Shown here piece by piece: positions 19,628-31,561 of a stretch of 34,150 nt of DNA (position 1 is its first letter; the number at the start of each line of letters is the position of its first letter). Position numbers and translations under genes: made by a program. Under the pieces are notes generated by a model. The model saw only the letters and a program-made list of their open reading frames with translations, made no database searches and was not told the origin of the DNA. The DNA comes from Candolleomyces eurysporus (taxonomy: Eukaryota; Basidiomycota; Agaricomycetes; Agaricales; Psathyrellaceae): positions 1 to 34,150 of the forward strand of contig JANBPK010001284.1 in NCBI GenBank assembly GCA_027579435.1. Direction: 5' to 3'.

Positions 19628-22198
19628 CTACGGTCCAGTGCAGGGAGCCGTGGGGACTGTAGCGAACGTAGCGGTATAAACATTGGGGTATGGACATCCA
19701 GCGACGGTCACAATGCCACCCGTGCTATCGTTGTCGTTAAACCANCCATCCAAATTAGCAGTTGCNGAAGCTGGTGCAGACGTATAGGTCGGAACAGGAA
19801 GCGTCATAGCTGCCGCNGTGTTGGTGAAAGTAGGAAGCAAAGAGACNGGAACATCGGCAGACGGGATACTGGTGGGGGGCCATGGNTATTGNGCCGAGTA
19901 TGCAGCATCGATTGTGGGAGATGGAACTGCTCCGGTCCTGAATGCGGCAAAAGTACCCTCGACTGGAGTATTTATTCCGACTGCTGCGCACTTGCCAACG
20001 GAGTCACGGGGATCCCTAGGGATCCAACCATTGTCGAGGCCTAGTTTGTACGACCATAGAGGTGCCTCGACACGCCCAGCTTGCGAAGGGCCAATCTACA
20101 ACCAGTCAGTGACATACATGAAGGGAGAACCAAAACAGACCAACCTTCCACGTCCAGAAGAAGAAATCGCCGAAGGCGTCGAAACTTGCCATAATCCAGT
20201 TCTGGAGACCTGCCTTCATGGTAGCGTTGTAGTTCTCCCAGTCGTTGTATTCAGCGCATTGTGGGTGGAAGGAATCGACGCCGACGGATCGAATGAACAG
20301 GCCACAATCATTCGGTGCTCCAGAGAACTCTCCGCTGACAGTCGGTCCAATGTTGGTTCGACTAAGGTTGGTATGTTAGCATTGGGATGTCCAAGGGTCG
20401 AGGTTTCACTTACCTCTCGTTGAACTCGGTGCCCCATGCACGGCAGGCCTGGGCAGGCCAGGTTCCGCCGGGCAGCCCATCTTCCGCAAGTGCAACCATG
20501 GGAGATGGGTTGACATCACCGAATGCAAAGTAGGCGTGACCGTCCATGATCACTCGGTCACCGCCAGGCAGAATCCCATCCCATCTCCCCAGATTTTGAA
20601 GGCCATCTTGTACGGCGATGTACTACAAATGAAGCGTCAAATACTGCGCGTGCCCGAGCAGATTGCGGAAACGTACCGGTCCGTTGCCTTCTCCGAAACC
20701 AGTGACACTGCGGATAATGTCGTACGCCCGGAGGTTGAAGCTATGCAAAGGGTCAAGCCCGATTTGTCCAGCCAAAGGCTCGTTCACTAATCCAATGGCA
20801 ACAACCACGTCACGATATTCAGGCTGAGAGATGAATTGAGTAAAGCTCCGGAGATTATCGAGTGTCCTTTCAGCATTTGCGATTCCCATGTTTCCTGCGA
20901 GGAAGTTGATGGTTCCCAATCTACGAACGATGATGAATACGACCTATCGAAGAATAAACAGCCAACAGAGCTTACTTTCCGGAATGATTCAGGCCTGGTC
21001 GCGAGGACATTTCTTAGAGGCGTGGCATTTTGATAAGAAGGAAAGAGCCACACACCATTTTGGGACCCTGGAGCAGCATGCAGGTCAAGTAGTACACGGA
21101 GCCCGTACTTCCTTGCCCATTCTACTGCACGCAGGAAATACCTGGGGTCGAATGGTAAGCTCATTTTCCCAAAAATAGTTCAGATGACCAGAAACGTACG
21201 TCCAAGAAGTTTTTGCCAGGTATGGTTCTCCGTCCCAGGTCTCTATCGCCCAGAATCCTATCGGAATTCGAAGGAAATTCAGGCCAGCACCTATTTGCAC
21301 GCCTTGAGTCGAGTTCACGAGATACGAAATGAAAGTGGTAGCTACCAGCGATTTCGGCAATGTCGACTTCCGTCTGATAGGGATGAGGTCAGAAAGGTGA
21401 AACGAACCACAACATTGACCGACGTACAATGAAGGTCTCATAGTGCTCCTCGATCTGCGTCAGCCCACCGCTCGCCGTATCTGCCGCCATAGCCTGAGCC
21501 AGGGAGAATTCGTCTCGCACTCCAGGATATCTTTGGAATATTTCGGGAGAAATGAACGGCTCCAGGACCAACCACCCTCCCAAATTAACACCATATACTC
21601 TGTCTACTCCCCAGCGCCAAGATGTATTAAGAGGAGGGGTGTAATCGTTCGGTCGTGCGTTACTGTTGAATGGGTCCTCAGGATCGTGTATCCCTGAAGG
21701 TTTGGTGAGTATTTCTTTCCTTGTGCCTATTTGACGACTCACAAAATCCGCCAAAGGAGTTTCGGTAGGTAAATGTCGTCCCATTTCGCAATGTGATAAT
21801 CGAGCCGTCGCCACCAGTCTATAATCAAACATTAATTGATAGAAACGGGATGACATGTGGCAACATACCGTGAGCACCGCTGTCGCGGAAGGCCTCGGGG
21901 CGTCTGTTGTGCCCGATGCCGACGCGTCTGACGAGCCTCCCGAGGTTGATGATTGAGCCTCTGGAGACTTTCGGATTACGACGAAATATACTGGAAGGAA
22001 GACGGCCAGGAAAACGATGATCACAATTCCAAGAACAATGCCTAGAATGAGCCAGCGTTTTCTGCCTTTCGAAGGCTCGATGGCACCATCGCGCGGTACT
22101 GGGTTTCCGAGGTTGTTGTCGACGGATTGGTTCGGAGTGGCACCAAGGAGTGGTGTATTATTAGATAAATTAGCAGAGGATGAGCGCTCAGGAATCAT
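19628..22198 (-). CDS. Membrane-anchored GH5 exo-beta-1,3-glucanase (glucan 1,3-beta-glucosidase D type)
   Basis: Eleven exons on the minus strand: 22198-21869, 21818-21743, 21693-21428, 21373-21346, 21290-21200, 21141-21056, 20994-20976, 20920-20677, 20622-20414, 20361-20145, 20095-19628. Phases close to 677 residues. A cytosolic N-terminus is followed by one transmembrane helix (49-75) and a Ser-rich stalk, so it is a type II protein with an extracellular enzyme. The GH5 domain starts near [16 protein letters not shown] and includes [10 protein letters not shown] and [13 protein letters not shown]. The acid/base Glu346 lies in LVNEP and the likely nucleophile Glu461 in VSGEFSGA. It is expected to trim beta-1,3-glucan at the wall surface during growth or remodelling. 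The C-terminus is a Pro/Thr/Ser-rich tail with several unresolved bases, one of which makes a codon TAN that I read as Tyr. Exons 4 (28 nt) and 7 (19 nt) are very short. Confidence 0.93.
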
Positions 22199-22937
22199 TT
22201 TGAGCGGGGAGCGGGGCCGCTAGAAGGAATGTGAGGGGAAGGAAAGGGAACCAGCTCAAGGAAGGAGAGAAACCCACCGTGACGACATATAAACCGGTCA
22301 ACAAAGAGGCTGGGCCGGCTGGGTATAGCTTGGCGAAATTTCATCTTCACACGAGTGCTTGGAAGTGATGGTGACATACCTGTTTAGGAAAAGGAGAACT
22401 GGATAATGGATTCCTAGCGGTTTCGCCCCTCGAAGCTTGGTGTGGGTGGAGAATCACACAAGGACCTTCATGCAAGAGCACCAAAGACGGACAAATCTTG
22501 GAATCCCCAGCATTCTTGCTCACCCTCAAGGACGAGGGACGAACAGCTCGTGTTTCCGTTTCCATGACCTTGAAGGCCGCCGGTGGGTGCTGACAATGTT
22601 CCGACTTGTTCGAAACCGATGATGCGCACTGGGCGGTACCAGTGAGCACTGGTTTAACCCTGACACCCTGGACTCTTTCAATCCTCCCTGCTTCGTCATC
22701 AGACTCGGGTCCACAAGAGAAAGCGATTGTGACAGAAGTCACCCACAACGCCAGAGAGGCAAGAGAGGCCAAGTTCCCCAATTAAAGTATGTATGCGGTA
22801 ATTGATGGCAAAAGAATACAGGAATACATAAAGGGATGACTTATCACATAAGAAACGAAGCAGTCTATGCCTCAAGAAAACTTGGCCGGAGCTGCAAATC
22901 GGCCGAATAAGTGACCCCGGCGGTCAATTTAAGAATA
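22199..22937. other. Spacer between glucanase and ABC transporter genes
   Basis: Contains the glucanase promoter and leader and the ABC transporter 3' region. Apart from the doubtful small ORF listed separately, nothing is recognised. Confidence 0.4.
22347..22781 (-). CDS. Doubtful small ORF with signal-peptide-like start
   Basis: A 144-codon open frame in the gap between the glucanase start and the ABC transporter end. The first 23 residues (MGNLASLASLALWVTSVTIA...) would pass as a signal peptide, and five further cysteines follow. Beyond that the protein matches nothing I know, has no clear promoter element and lies where the glucanase promoter and leader should be. It could be a small secreted protein gene or chance. 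Confidence 0.2.
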   Translation of the reverse strand: MGNLASLASLALWVTSVTIAFSCGPESDDEAGRIERVQGVRVKPVLTGTAQCASSVSNKSEHCQHPPAAFKVMETETRAVRPSSLRVSKNAGDSKICPSLVLLHEGPCVILHPHQASRGETARNPLSSSPFPKQVCHHHFQALV

Positions 22938-25900
22938 CTACTCTCTGCGATTCCCGTCAAACGAACGATTCAATCCTCCGGTTTGAGCATTGAATAGGTT
23001 TCGATAGGGCCCATCCTCCGTCATCAGTACAGCATGACCCCCAACCTGAACGATCCTTCCTTCCTGCATGCATCTGTATGCCGAGAGTGGAACGGGGCCA
23101 AGACGATATGACGTTGTCAATGACACAGGGAGTTAACTCGGCATAGGTAAGAAAGTGAGAAGCACGATAACTTACATGATACGATCTGCCTTTTCAGCGA
23201 AGCTTCCAAGCCGATGGGTGACAAAAACCATTGTTTTACCCTGCCGTATAGAGTTCAAGTGATTGATGATAATGCTTTCGGATAAAGGGTCCAAAGACGA
23301 TGTCCCCTCGTCGATGACAACCAAGTCAGTCCTCCTGTTCTTGATTCGCATTAAACATCGTGCGCTGAGATTGGTACTTCCAACGTCAGATAGGTTCTTT
23401 GGGGAATGGGGGATCGGTACTCACAGGATAAGTCTTTGCTTCTCTCCGGGTGATAAGGCATGTACGCATTGGGACGGATCGTTCCTCTTCAGCTCACGAT
23501 ACGCAGCCTTCCCGATGTCGCCATTCCCACAACCTCTCAAACTTTGTCCAACAACCCTGCACGGATCCAGAATAGTTTCCTCGCCCAACCTTTGAAGCAA
23601 CTGGGCGCACCNGGCAGTCTCAGTAGCCTCGTGAATCATCCTTTGTCTCGCATCCGCCGTCAACGCCCGCTGGGCCAAGTCGTTGCCAAGGCCAATGAAG
23701 ATATTCTCTGCCAAGGATAAGGGATAGATCGGCTCGCAATGCGTGACGAACGAAATGGCCTTGCGGATGGTGGATGGAGCGTACTCCTGAAGTGGCCTCT
23801 TGTTTACCTTCACCTCCCCAGACGTAGGAGGCAGCATACCAGTCAAAACTTTGAGTAAGGACGTCTTCCCGCTTCCGTTAACCCCCACAAGAAGGACAAA
23901 CTCGCCGGGCTTGATCTTAACAGAAACATTGGTGAGTGCCTCCCGAGATTCGTTCGGGTATTGCAAGGTAACTTTGCTAGTGAAACGAACGTTAAACCTA
24001 TGATTTAACAAAAGAAATGTCAAGGTGCTTTACTCACTGCAGAGAAATCCGCATTCCGTTTGATGCCTTCGCCCTTTCCCGGTAGTCAACCAAAGACTCC
24101 TTCTTGCCATGCTCTCTCGCATCGTTTGACTTCACCGTTCCTACGACCCTCATGAACTTCTCCGCGCTTTTCATTACGCTTAAGACAGAGTTGGCATCCT
24201 GTCCATTCCTAAACGCATCCACAGCCTGCGTGAGCGAGTTGATCCCGTATTGAAACACCGAAATTGCCACCAGGGACGACGTTGATAATGAATTGAAGCA
24301 GATGAGAACGTAAAGTGCCTGACATAAGACCTGTCAGTGTTATTTATTATACCCACCAAAGGTTGCGCCCAGCGTAAACAGGCATGCGAACAAAACGTGG
24401 TGTTGTGAGACGTACCATGGGATATTCTGTTACGATCGTCTGCGCTTGAGTCCAGTACCATGGGGGCGGGAGAGAGCAGGCGAGAGAAAGGAGATTAGCT
24501 TTAATAGGGCCAAGCGCCTCAGATGCCGCTCGGTATTCTATGATCAGTTCGAGATTGTGAGTCCTGAGATGAATTTAGCAATGAATTTACAACGACATAC
24601 CTGAAGACAGATGTTCCGATAAACCGTCCTTCACAATCGCATCTCTGTACTTCTCGTCGAAAGCGATGGTATACAAAGCAAGAAGGCGGTGATAACTTTT
24701 ATTTTCCGTCCAGAACGTGTACCCTAAAAGGGAAGCAAAACGTCAACTCTCATCAAGGGTACAAAGTACCTCAAAAGGTGAGGCGAGCTGGCGCACCTAC
24801 GCCACCGACACCATTCGACGGCGCCAAGTTCACAATTACGAGTACCAAACCCGTCAGAAGAGTAAATACGACAGCGTCAGCCAGCGGGCTGTCTCTAACA
24901 ATCGCCACGATGGCGACGACCTCAGAAATCAAAGTGAGGGTATCACGGAATGCGACGCTCAGATCGTTTACAATCCTCCAGGCGGGTACTTCATCCCCAA
25001 AACTCCAGGGACTTGGGAGACAAGAGCTAAGAGATTCGCCGTCGTCTATGTAGCATGGTAAACAAGGGGTTGTATAGAAATCATCGGGCAACTGGACTGA
25101 TATCACGTACCGCCGCACCGGAGTCGTGCTTCCTTGTGAAGGCTACCTATTCTCCCGGCATGAGGAGAAGAGGCAGAATGATATAATTTACACTCACTGT
25201 CAACTAACAGAGGCAGGAAATGCGAACGTAAGTGGCCACCGAGGATCAGTTTTCGCTCTTCACTGCAGAGGGTTCGTAAATCAGTACGGATGGCTGATCG
25301 GGCAGCATCACGCTTACACTTCTCTTGAAGCCCAAGATGATAGAAAGGCAGAGCCTATCCACAAAACCAGATAAAACGAAATCTCTTCCCGAACCGCACC
25401 ACGACCAAGTGGGATCGAGGCGCTATTCGAAATCGCGCGTTCTAGCTTCAATGCACATATGGTAGAGGCAAGAGAGTGAGAAATTAGACGAGGAAAAGAA
25501 GTTGCGTAAGAGGCTACGTCAGCGACGAGTTAACTGCATATCACTCTACTGGAAACTCACCAGCATCAAAGTGCAAAACGCTAAATACAACGCCACCGCG
25601 GGCGAAATCGCCATCCAAACCAAGCATACTATGTACTGAAATACGGGTCTCGGTGCAAATCCGGCGATAGTCTTGAGAAGACGTAGCGTCGCGCCCAAAG
25701 CGCTTCTCCACTGCTGCGGTCCGAAATCATTGTCATCCTCTGAAGCTGAAGCCGTTGAATCCGCATCTGCTCCGCTGCAGGACCAATTTCCCAACCATAA
25801 AAAGCGCCACAAGTTAAAGACCGAAAGAAGACGGTACCGATTCTTCTTGTTGAGTGACGGCACCTCATAAGCGACGTCAAATATCCCCCACTTTAATCTT

Positions 25901-25992
25901 CGAACATTGGGTGATGGTGAGTATTGAGAACCGCTCGACGAGTTGGAATAGGTTGAGTCTCTCGAATTAGAAGTGGCGACCTTCGTGGACAT
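22938..25992 (-). CDS. Half-size ABC transporter (one membrane domain, one nucleotide-binding domain)
   Basis: Eleven exons on the minus strand: 25992-25561, 25445-25318, 25262-25198, 25146-25111, 25045-24797, 24723-24601, 24537-24416, 24318-24038, 23997-23425, 23364-23176, 23073-22938. This gives about 777 residues. The end of exon 5 (24797 or 24812) and the start of exon 8 (24318 or 24330) each have an in-frame alternative. The N-terminal half has about five or six membrane helices. The ATPase domain has Walker A GVNGSGKT (about 517-524), a signature written LSPGEKQR instead of LSGGQ, Walker B and D-loop VVIDEGTSSLD with the catalytic Glu present, and the H-loop VTHRLGS. It should work as a dimer. 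The substrate is unknown. The layout matches a common agaricomycete half-transporter group resembling ABCB exporters. One N lies at 23612. Confidence 0.88.
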
Positions 25993-28900
25993 GGTTTCAA
26001 CGACTGAGAGAGGGGAGGGGGGTCAATTTTATGCGTGGGTCGAGAACCCCCTGAAGAGTTCGTGACTTTAAATGGGCTCGGATACCCCGGTGTGTGCCGG
26101 CTCCTGAAACACACAACATGCCCGGAGCCTCCATCCTAACGCGGTAAAGGAAACTATCTGTAGGTCCAACGACCAATTTCTACCCAATGACAAAGCGTCA
26201 ACATCATTAGCAGTTGCCTCGAGGAATCAGTAGGAGTCTCAGAAGAAACGAGGTTTCAGAGAGTTACAGTCAGGGAATTTAATCGGAGGATGGAAAAATT
26301 GAAATATAACGGTGCCACGCACCACAGTCGTCATCTACGCACACTTCCGTATCTTGAAGTCCGACTCTCTATATGAGTCCTTCCATTCTGAGCGACCAAC
26401 GTCGACAATGCACCGTCCACAACCACAGATCCGTTATGCTCCAATACTTGGCAACACCGACTTGCCCCGAATGGTGGTTATAGAGAAAGGATCGATGGGG
26501 AGAATTCGGTTAGACCCGTCGCGTTGCGCACACACAGAAACACATCGGTACACAGTCGGAAGCAGAGAAGCCGCAAGACGTACATGAGTATTATCTGCGT
26601 CGCAGCAAAAAGCGGGACATGCGCATACGCGGGTGGGTGCGTTCTTCCATCTCATTCAGGAGTGAGCGACTTGACCTTTGAGCCCATATCTCGCGAGTTG
26701 AAGATTGGGCGCCTCCGTCGTGGAAAGACCTACACGATCTCAGTATTCATTCGCATAGCAACGAAGCGGTACTCACACGCGACCATGTTTAAACGCCCGA
26801 CGATCGATCGGAATGAACGACGAAGCACGCTGGGGGCCGGTACCCTGAAAGGAAGCTTTAGGCAAATCTAGTTGAGAAAGCTGAACATTCGTTGCTTTGC
26901 AAACGTGACCGCGATACGTACACGTCTTTGATTGACTACATACCTCACAAATTCTAAGCTTAGCTTCCTTTCAGTTCATGAGACTGAGGAGGATAGGCTC
27001 GTAGACGGGCGAATTAGAATCGATGCTAGGACTCTGAAGGGAGCAAAGTTGGAGGGTGGTGGCACACGGAAAGTACTGGACCCACATCGGGGCTTAAAAT
27101 CCTTGAGATGCACTAGTGGTATGTATCAGTGTCGCAGCAGAGAACGCGTCATACGCTCACTCGAGATTCTCCCCTGCGAATGTCAACGGCATTCAAACCC
27201 TGAACAGAGCGAGATGAGTCAGGAGATGTACTCCCGAAGAGAGTCCGTCGTCGCTTACGCTCTGGTACCTGAATGGAAAATTGAGTTTCGTCGCACACAA
27301 AAGCCCCTGCATAGATGCGCGCCCACACGCATCAAAGATTACTTACCGCACGAGAAAAGCAAGCGTGAGTTGTCTGTGGGTCCGATGTACCATGCAGAGC
27401 GATATGATGATGTACACTGTACACACACACCGCAAAGAACCGGCCGTAAATCGATCGAACGGAATCTGTAACATGCACAGTAAACCGTGAGCACGTTGCA
27501 TGTTCAAAAAGAGTAGTTGGATGGAAGTTAACGGCCAGATGCATGGTGTACGCACCCACAACAAATCGGAGGCCAAAAAATGAGGGGCGCAGCCTTCTTT
27601 GTCAAGAAAAAGCGGCAAGAACTCGAAAAGACCTCAGGTTTTTGAAACTGAGGCTGGCCTTCCCGAGATCTCCGAGTCGCCACCAAACCTTTTGCGATTA
27701 CATTCCCGATAAATTATGAACGACTCCCCGGGCCAACCAATCGGTCCGAGAGGCCCTTCAAAAGCGAAAGCCTATTTCCTCGTGGTTTTTCGGAACCTAA
27801 ATCAACTCTTGGGGTCGAAATAACGTGAACACACACTATTTAGTGGGGATGTAAGTAAACAAGGCAAAAAGAGACTCACAAGGAGATCCTCAAACCCTGA
27901 CAACAGAGTGCCCACAGCGCTTGGACGTCGTCAAGATTAAATTCCGAATGAATGTGTGCACGCCGCTGTAGGGTTTGTGTACGGTAATTTGAACGAAGGT
28001 GATGTTCAATACCGAATACCATGATGACCGCTATCGTTTGTGTGTCTATGTGGGCGTTCCAACAAGTCAGCTGCCCCGTCATCAACTCGAGAGATCTCAT
28101 GAACACCCGACGTCAGAGTGGGCCAAGTAAGTTCACCCCTGTAAGCCATATTCCAGGAACCAGGTGGTATTTCTTCCTCGAAACCAAAACGGTAGAACGG
28201 CTTAAAACGAAACTTGAACCCGGAATCAATTTCTCCCATGTATAATGCAAACAACATTGTGATTACTATTCGAAGTCAGGATCTGCTGGCATCATGTCAT
28301 TCTCGTCGCCGTCAAGGTTAAAAAGTAGCTGTGCACCTCAAAGAAGTCTTGATATAAGCAGATTCCAAATTGTGGCATTTGACTTGACGAGTATATTCCC
28401 AGTTGCTGGACATCCAGAACCTCAAATCGGTTTCAAGTTGAACCCAAACTAGTGGCTTGATCAGCACGCGTGGAGCGATATTAATAAGTTGTATCTGCGC
28501 AAGATAGCGGTCATCTTCGTCACACTCTGAACTCAAATGAAAGCCATGACGCACTCGTGTAGTGCTCTCACGAGCAACCCTGCTCCCGCGTCTACCTCAC
28601 CTTCTCCTAATTGAGATAGTTTCTGAACTTTTTAGCGGCCTGCAAATGTATGAATGCACACTTGGGGTAAGAACGGTGAGATCGGCCACAGCCTCGCTAG
28701 GCTAGGAGCGTGATAGTTTACAGCTAGTCACCTGGGTAAGATCAGACGAATGTAACCAAAAGGGATTCAGTTTGCGCACTTTCAGATACTTTCTGGAGAA
28801 CAACGAGACAAGGTCAGATTCCGACTTCGGAGCCACAGTGTTTCGTTGTTCGTGCCGACGCCGATTTGTTCCAGCCCTTTCGTAGAAACCCTTCATGTGA

Positions 28901-29185
28901 TAGATTCGTCTTCTGTAGGCAATCCAGCCGTGAGGGCAAGTCTCGACGGGCACCATGAATCGGCTGCAAGCAGATAAAACCCGAACGAATAGCTTCATGG
29001 TCAATTATAATACACATATTAATCGTCTGTATCTGTATGGGCATATCAGTCGTTTCATCGCTCTCGAAAATGGGGATTTAGCATGAAACGCACACCTCAA
29101 CCACCACTCATGTCGGCGAGAAGCTCATCTCCAAGCCTCCTGCCCTGTCTAATAACCCCATCTCACTCCTTCCATCTCACACCTA
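25993..29185. other. 3.2-kb region without a recognisable gene
   Basis: The first 150 bp are the ABC transporter leader and promoter. Beyond that, ORFs of 60-180 codons occur in all frames. The longest (26932-27471, plus) starts at TTG, is rich in Arg, Glu and His and has no motif. A minus-strand piece at 28006-28257 (containing FKFRFKPFYRFGFEEE) is the only one with a protein-like look, but no flanking exons could be attached. No tRNA box, long repeat or inverted repeat was seen. Confidence 0.4.
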
Positions 29186-30697
29186 TCACCCCGACGCCTC
29201 CTCAACCCACTCCCCAAACTTTTCCCAAACAACCTTCTGCTCGTCACTCCACTCCTCCTTCTTCTCTTTCACACACTCCTGACACAGCCCCTTCTCTTGC
29301 CAATTAATCGATTTAATGGTTTCAAGACTTTCGAGGGGTTTGTAGACGCTAATGATCGTCCTCGCCGTCCTCGTCCTCTTCTCATCGAGCTCCCCGCTAC
29401 CACCTTCGTCAGAGTCGGACTCGACCAACGAAGGTAGGATAACAAGCGGCATCCAATGGTCCGCAAACGTCTCCGTACACTCCATATGGGACGAACTCGT
29501 CGATGGCGTGAACAAGATCGGTGTGAAGTGCGCTATGAGCTTCCCGAGAAGGGTGCGTAGGAGTGTGAGGTCTTGAGGCGAGAGCGTTCCAGCCTGAGTG
29601 CTGGGCTCGAGTTCTGGGTGAGGGGATGCGAATTAGAATGAGATTAATCGATGAATTGGTTGAGTAGATTAACGAGAAATGAAATGGGAGAAATCCGAGA
29701 ATTCGGGTGAAGAATGAAGGCAAAGGAGAACGTGGTTAACTCACCGAGTTGGGTATCGGGTGGCGTGTTATTAACCTGCGGCGACTGTGAAACGGCCCCT
29801 TCTTCCTCGTCGTCGAAGTGATGCGTAGTCACGATAGCGTACAGTATCGCTTTCCTTACCTACCCAAAAGACGAAAAGGGAACCGAAGAACCGGCATAAG
29901 TATGAACCGGCATGCTAGGAAGCCAGCCGGTCAGCTAACGCACCTCGCTCAACCCAAACTGACTTGCCACCCGCAACCCCTCATGCAAATAGGGATGCGT
30001 TTCGGGATTGAGAAGCAAAGGGTCCGAGGGAAAAGCACGCTGGAACTCATTTCTTGCGAGCTCGTGTATCTGGGGAATGTCAAGATGTCTGGAACTTGAA
30101 ATGCGGAGGAGAGACACCACGCGTTGGAATGGTGTTGTAGGAGTTAGAAGTCTGAGGTAGATCAATTAAGTAAAATGCAAGATTTGGGTTAGTGTTACAT
30201 ATACTCGGGGTTGGGAAGGGTTCATTAAATGATTGAAGGTCTATGAAGAATGTACGCCCACAAAAGGGTGACAGTGGACCTCGAGGAAGAAGCAATGGAA
30301 GAATCAACGTGTGATACAGCAAGGAGGACTCACGACGGCAAATGGTGACATACTCATCATGGTAAAGGTGCCGCAACAATTCCTCGAAATCCTTCGAGAG
30401 TACAGGCTCTGACGTCTTGATACGACCGTCGAGCCTGGCGCTGCATTTCTCTTCCTCCTTCTCGTCCTTATCCAGACTCCCCTGGAGGACCTGCGTGTTC
30501 TGCGAGTCCAAGACTCCATGCTCCAAGATGTAAACGACATCGGGAGCGGCGGCGGCAACCCCCAGCAAAACACGCGAATGTCGACAAATTAAAGATCTGT
30601 GAACCCTGAAAAGGTGGTTTTGGACCCGCAATGTTATAGATCCATCTTCAAACCAGTATGTCGGGTGCTTCTGGGCCTCCTGATGCTCGATGGCCAT
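29186..30697 (-). CDS. BTB/POZ domain protein (agaricomycete type)
   Basis: Four exons on the minus strand: 30697-30330, 30151-29944, 29859-29745, 29613-29186, giving 372 residues. Near the start, YWFEDGSITLRVQNHLFRVHRSLICRHS is the opening of a BTB/POZ fold, split here for length: its key words are WFEDGS, FRVH and RHS. DFEELLRHLYHDEY closes the BTB. The second exon gives the conserved SLLRISSSRHLDIPQIHELA helix region, and the C-terminus ends in a cysteine pair motif GLCQECVKEKKEEW. BTB domains dimerise and often recruit partners such as cullins, but agaricomycete members are expanded and functionally unassigned. The exon 1 end is uncertain: a perfect GTGAGT donor at 30333 leads to a stop, whereas a weaker GTCCTC donor at 30329 keeps the frame. 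It is divergent from COG6, sharing an 864-bp promoter region. Confidence 0.82.
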
Positions 30698-30780
30698 GGA
30701 TGTTGAATGCGAACGTGGAGGAAGAGACGCAAGACAGATTAATCGCAAGGGGAAGGTTTTAGTCATTACGTAGTCGTCAA

Positions 30781-30804
30781 ATCCTAATCTTATCTTATCT
30801 CTCT
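30781..30804. promoter_or_regulatory. Tandem GATA motif near the BTB gene
   Basis: AATCTTATCTTATC on the plus strand, which is GATAAGATAAGATT toward the BTB gene, about 85-105 bp upstream of its ATG. Two overlapping GATAAG words fit the known preference of fungal GATA-type zinc-finger regulators. Binding is inferred. Confidence 0.4.
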
Positions 30805-31495
30805 GAAGGTCGACTCGAAGGATGCAATATGGTGCAAGGTCCACCGCCCGAACGGGAGACTCCTGAGTTGCCAATGAATCGCAAAAAGACCTACACCACA
30901 TTCAGGATAGGTGTCATCTGCAATTTCAGGAGAACAAGACTGCCAATGACCCGAAATTTGAGAAACACACTGACCTTGGAAGTAAGCGCCCGCCGAATAA
31001 GGCGACCTGCAGGTCATGCAAAAGCTTTGCAGTGCCGTCTTCTTCTATGTCTCGCTTACCACCACCTGGAAACAGACCGAAAAGTGTAGACCTTGACTGC
31101 AACTTACCTGGGCACACTATTGGACCGAAGCTCGAGGAAATGTTTTCGAGACTGAGGGAAAATTGGAAGGATTTACCTTGTCTTCTCTGTATTAATGGAT
31201 TTGGGGCAATGGCAGGGGCGAATATTGGTAATAAAAGCCTCGCTTTTCATCAGACCATCGATTCGAAAGGGTCATCCTTGTCTACCTGCCACGTTCACGC
31301 CTTGAACTCGGAGGCCCAGGAGAAAGAGTGAACGATCGTGAATTGGCCTGCATTCGCCTGCCAAGAGCCGTTTTTAAGCATTGGAGTAACGATTAAGGTA
31401 TGAATTTGAGGTGCGACAAGACATTGCCTTGCATGCACAGCACNGGGGGAGAAGAAAGAGGACGACTACCCCGAGGCTGATGATGGTAGCCGCCA

Positions 31496-31520
31496 ATCTT
31501 AATCTTATCTTATCGCTCTG
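31496..31520. promoter_or_regulatory. Tandem GATA motif near COG6
   Basis: The same AATCTTATCTTATC core with matching flanks (two differences over 24 bp), about 45-65 bp upstream of the COG6 ATG and in the same plus-strand orientation as the copy near the BTB gene. Confidence 0.4.
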
Positions 31521-31561
31521 CACAACCAGCATGATGATGACGATGATGAGTGCGCCTCAGC

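Larger units (their letters stand above)
30698..31561. promoter_or_regulatory. Divergent promoter region between BTB and COG6 genes
   Basis: This 864-bp intergenic region must carry both promoters. It contains two near-identical 24-bp words with a tandem GATA core (see separate entries), one close to each start codon. ORFs inside it, such as 31032-31331 on the plus strand, have no recognisable motif. Confidence 0.5.

Noticed and set aside
26932..27471. 179-codon plus-strand ORF
   Set aside because: It starts at TTG, has no motif or plausible exon partners, and its composition looks random for this genome.
3014..31561. A secondary-metabolite or functional gene cluster
   Set aside because: The genes belong to unrelated pathways, have mixed orientation and include housekeeping members. 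No synthase or tailoring enzymes are present.
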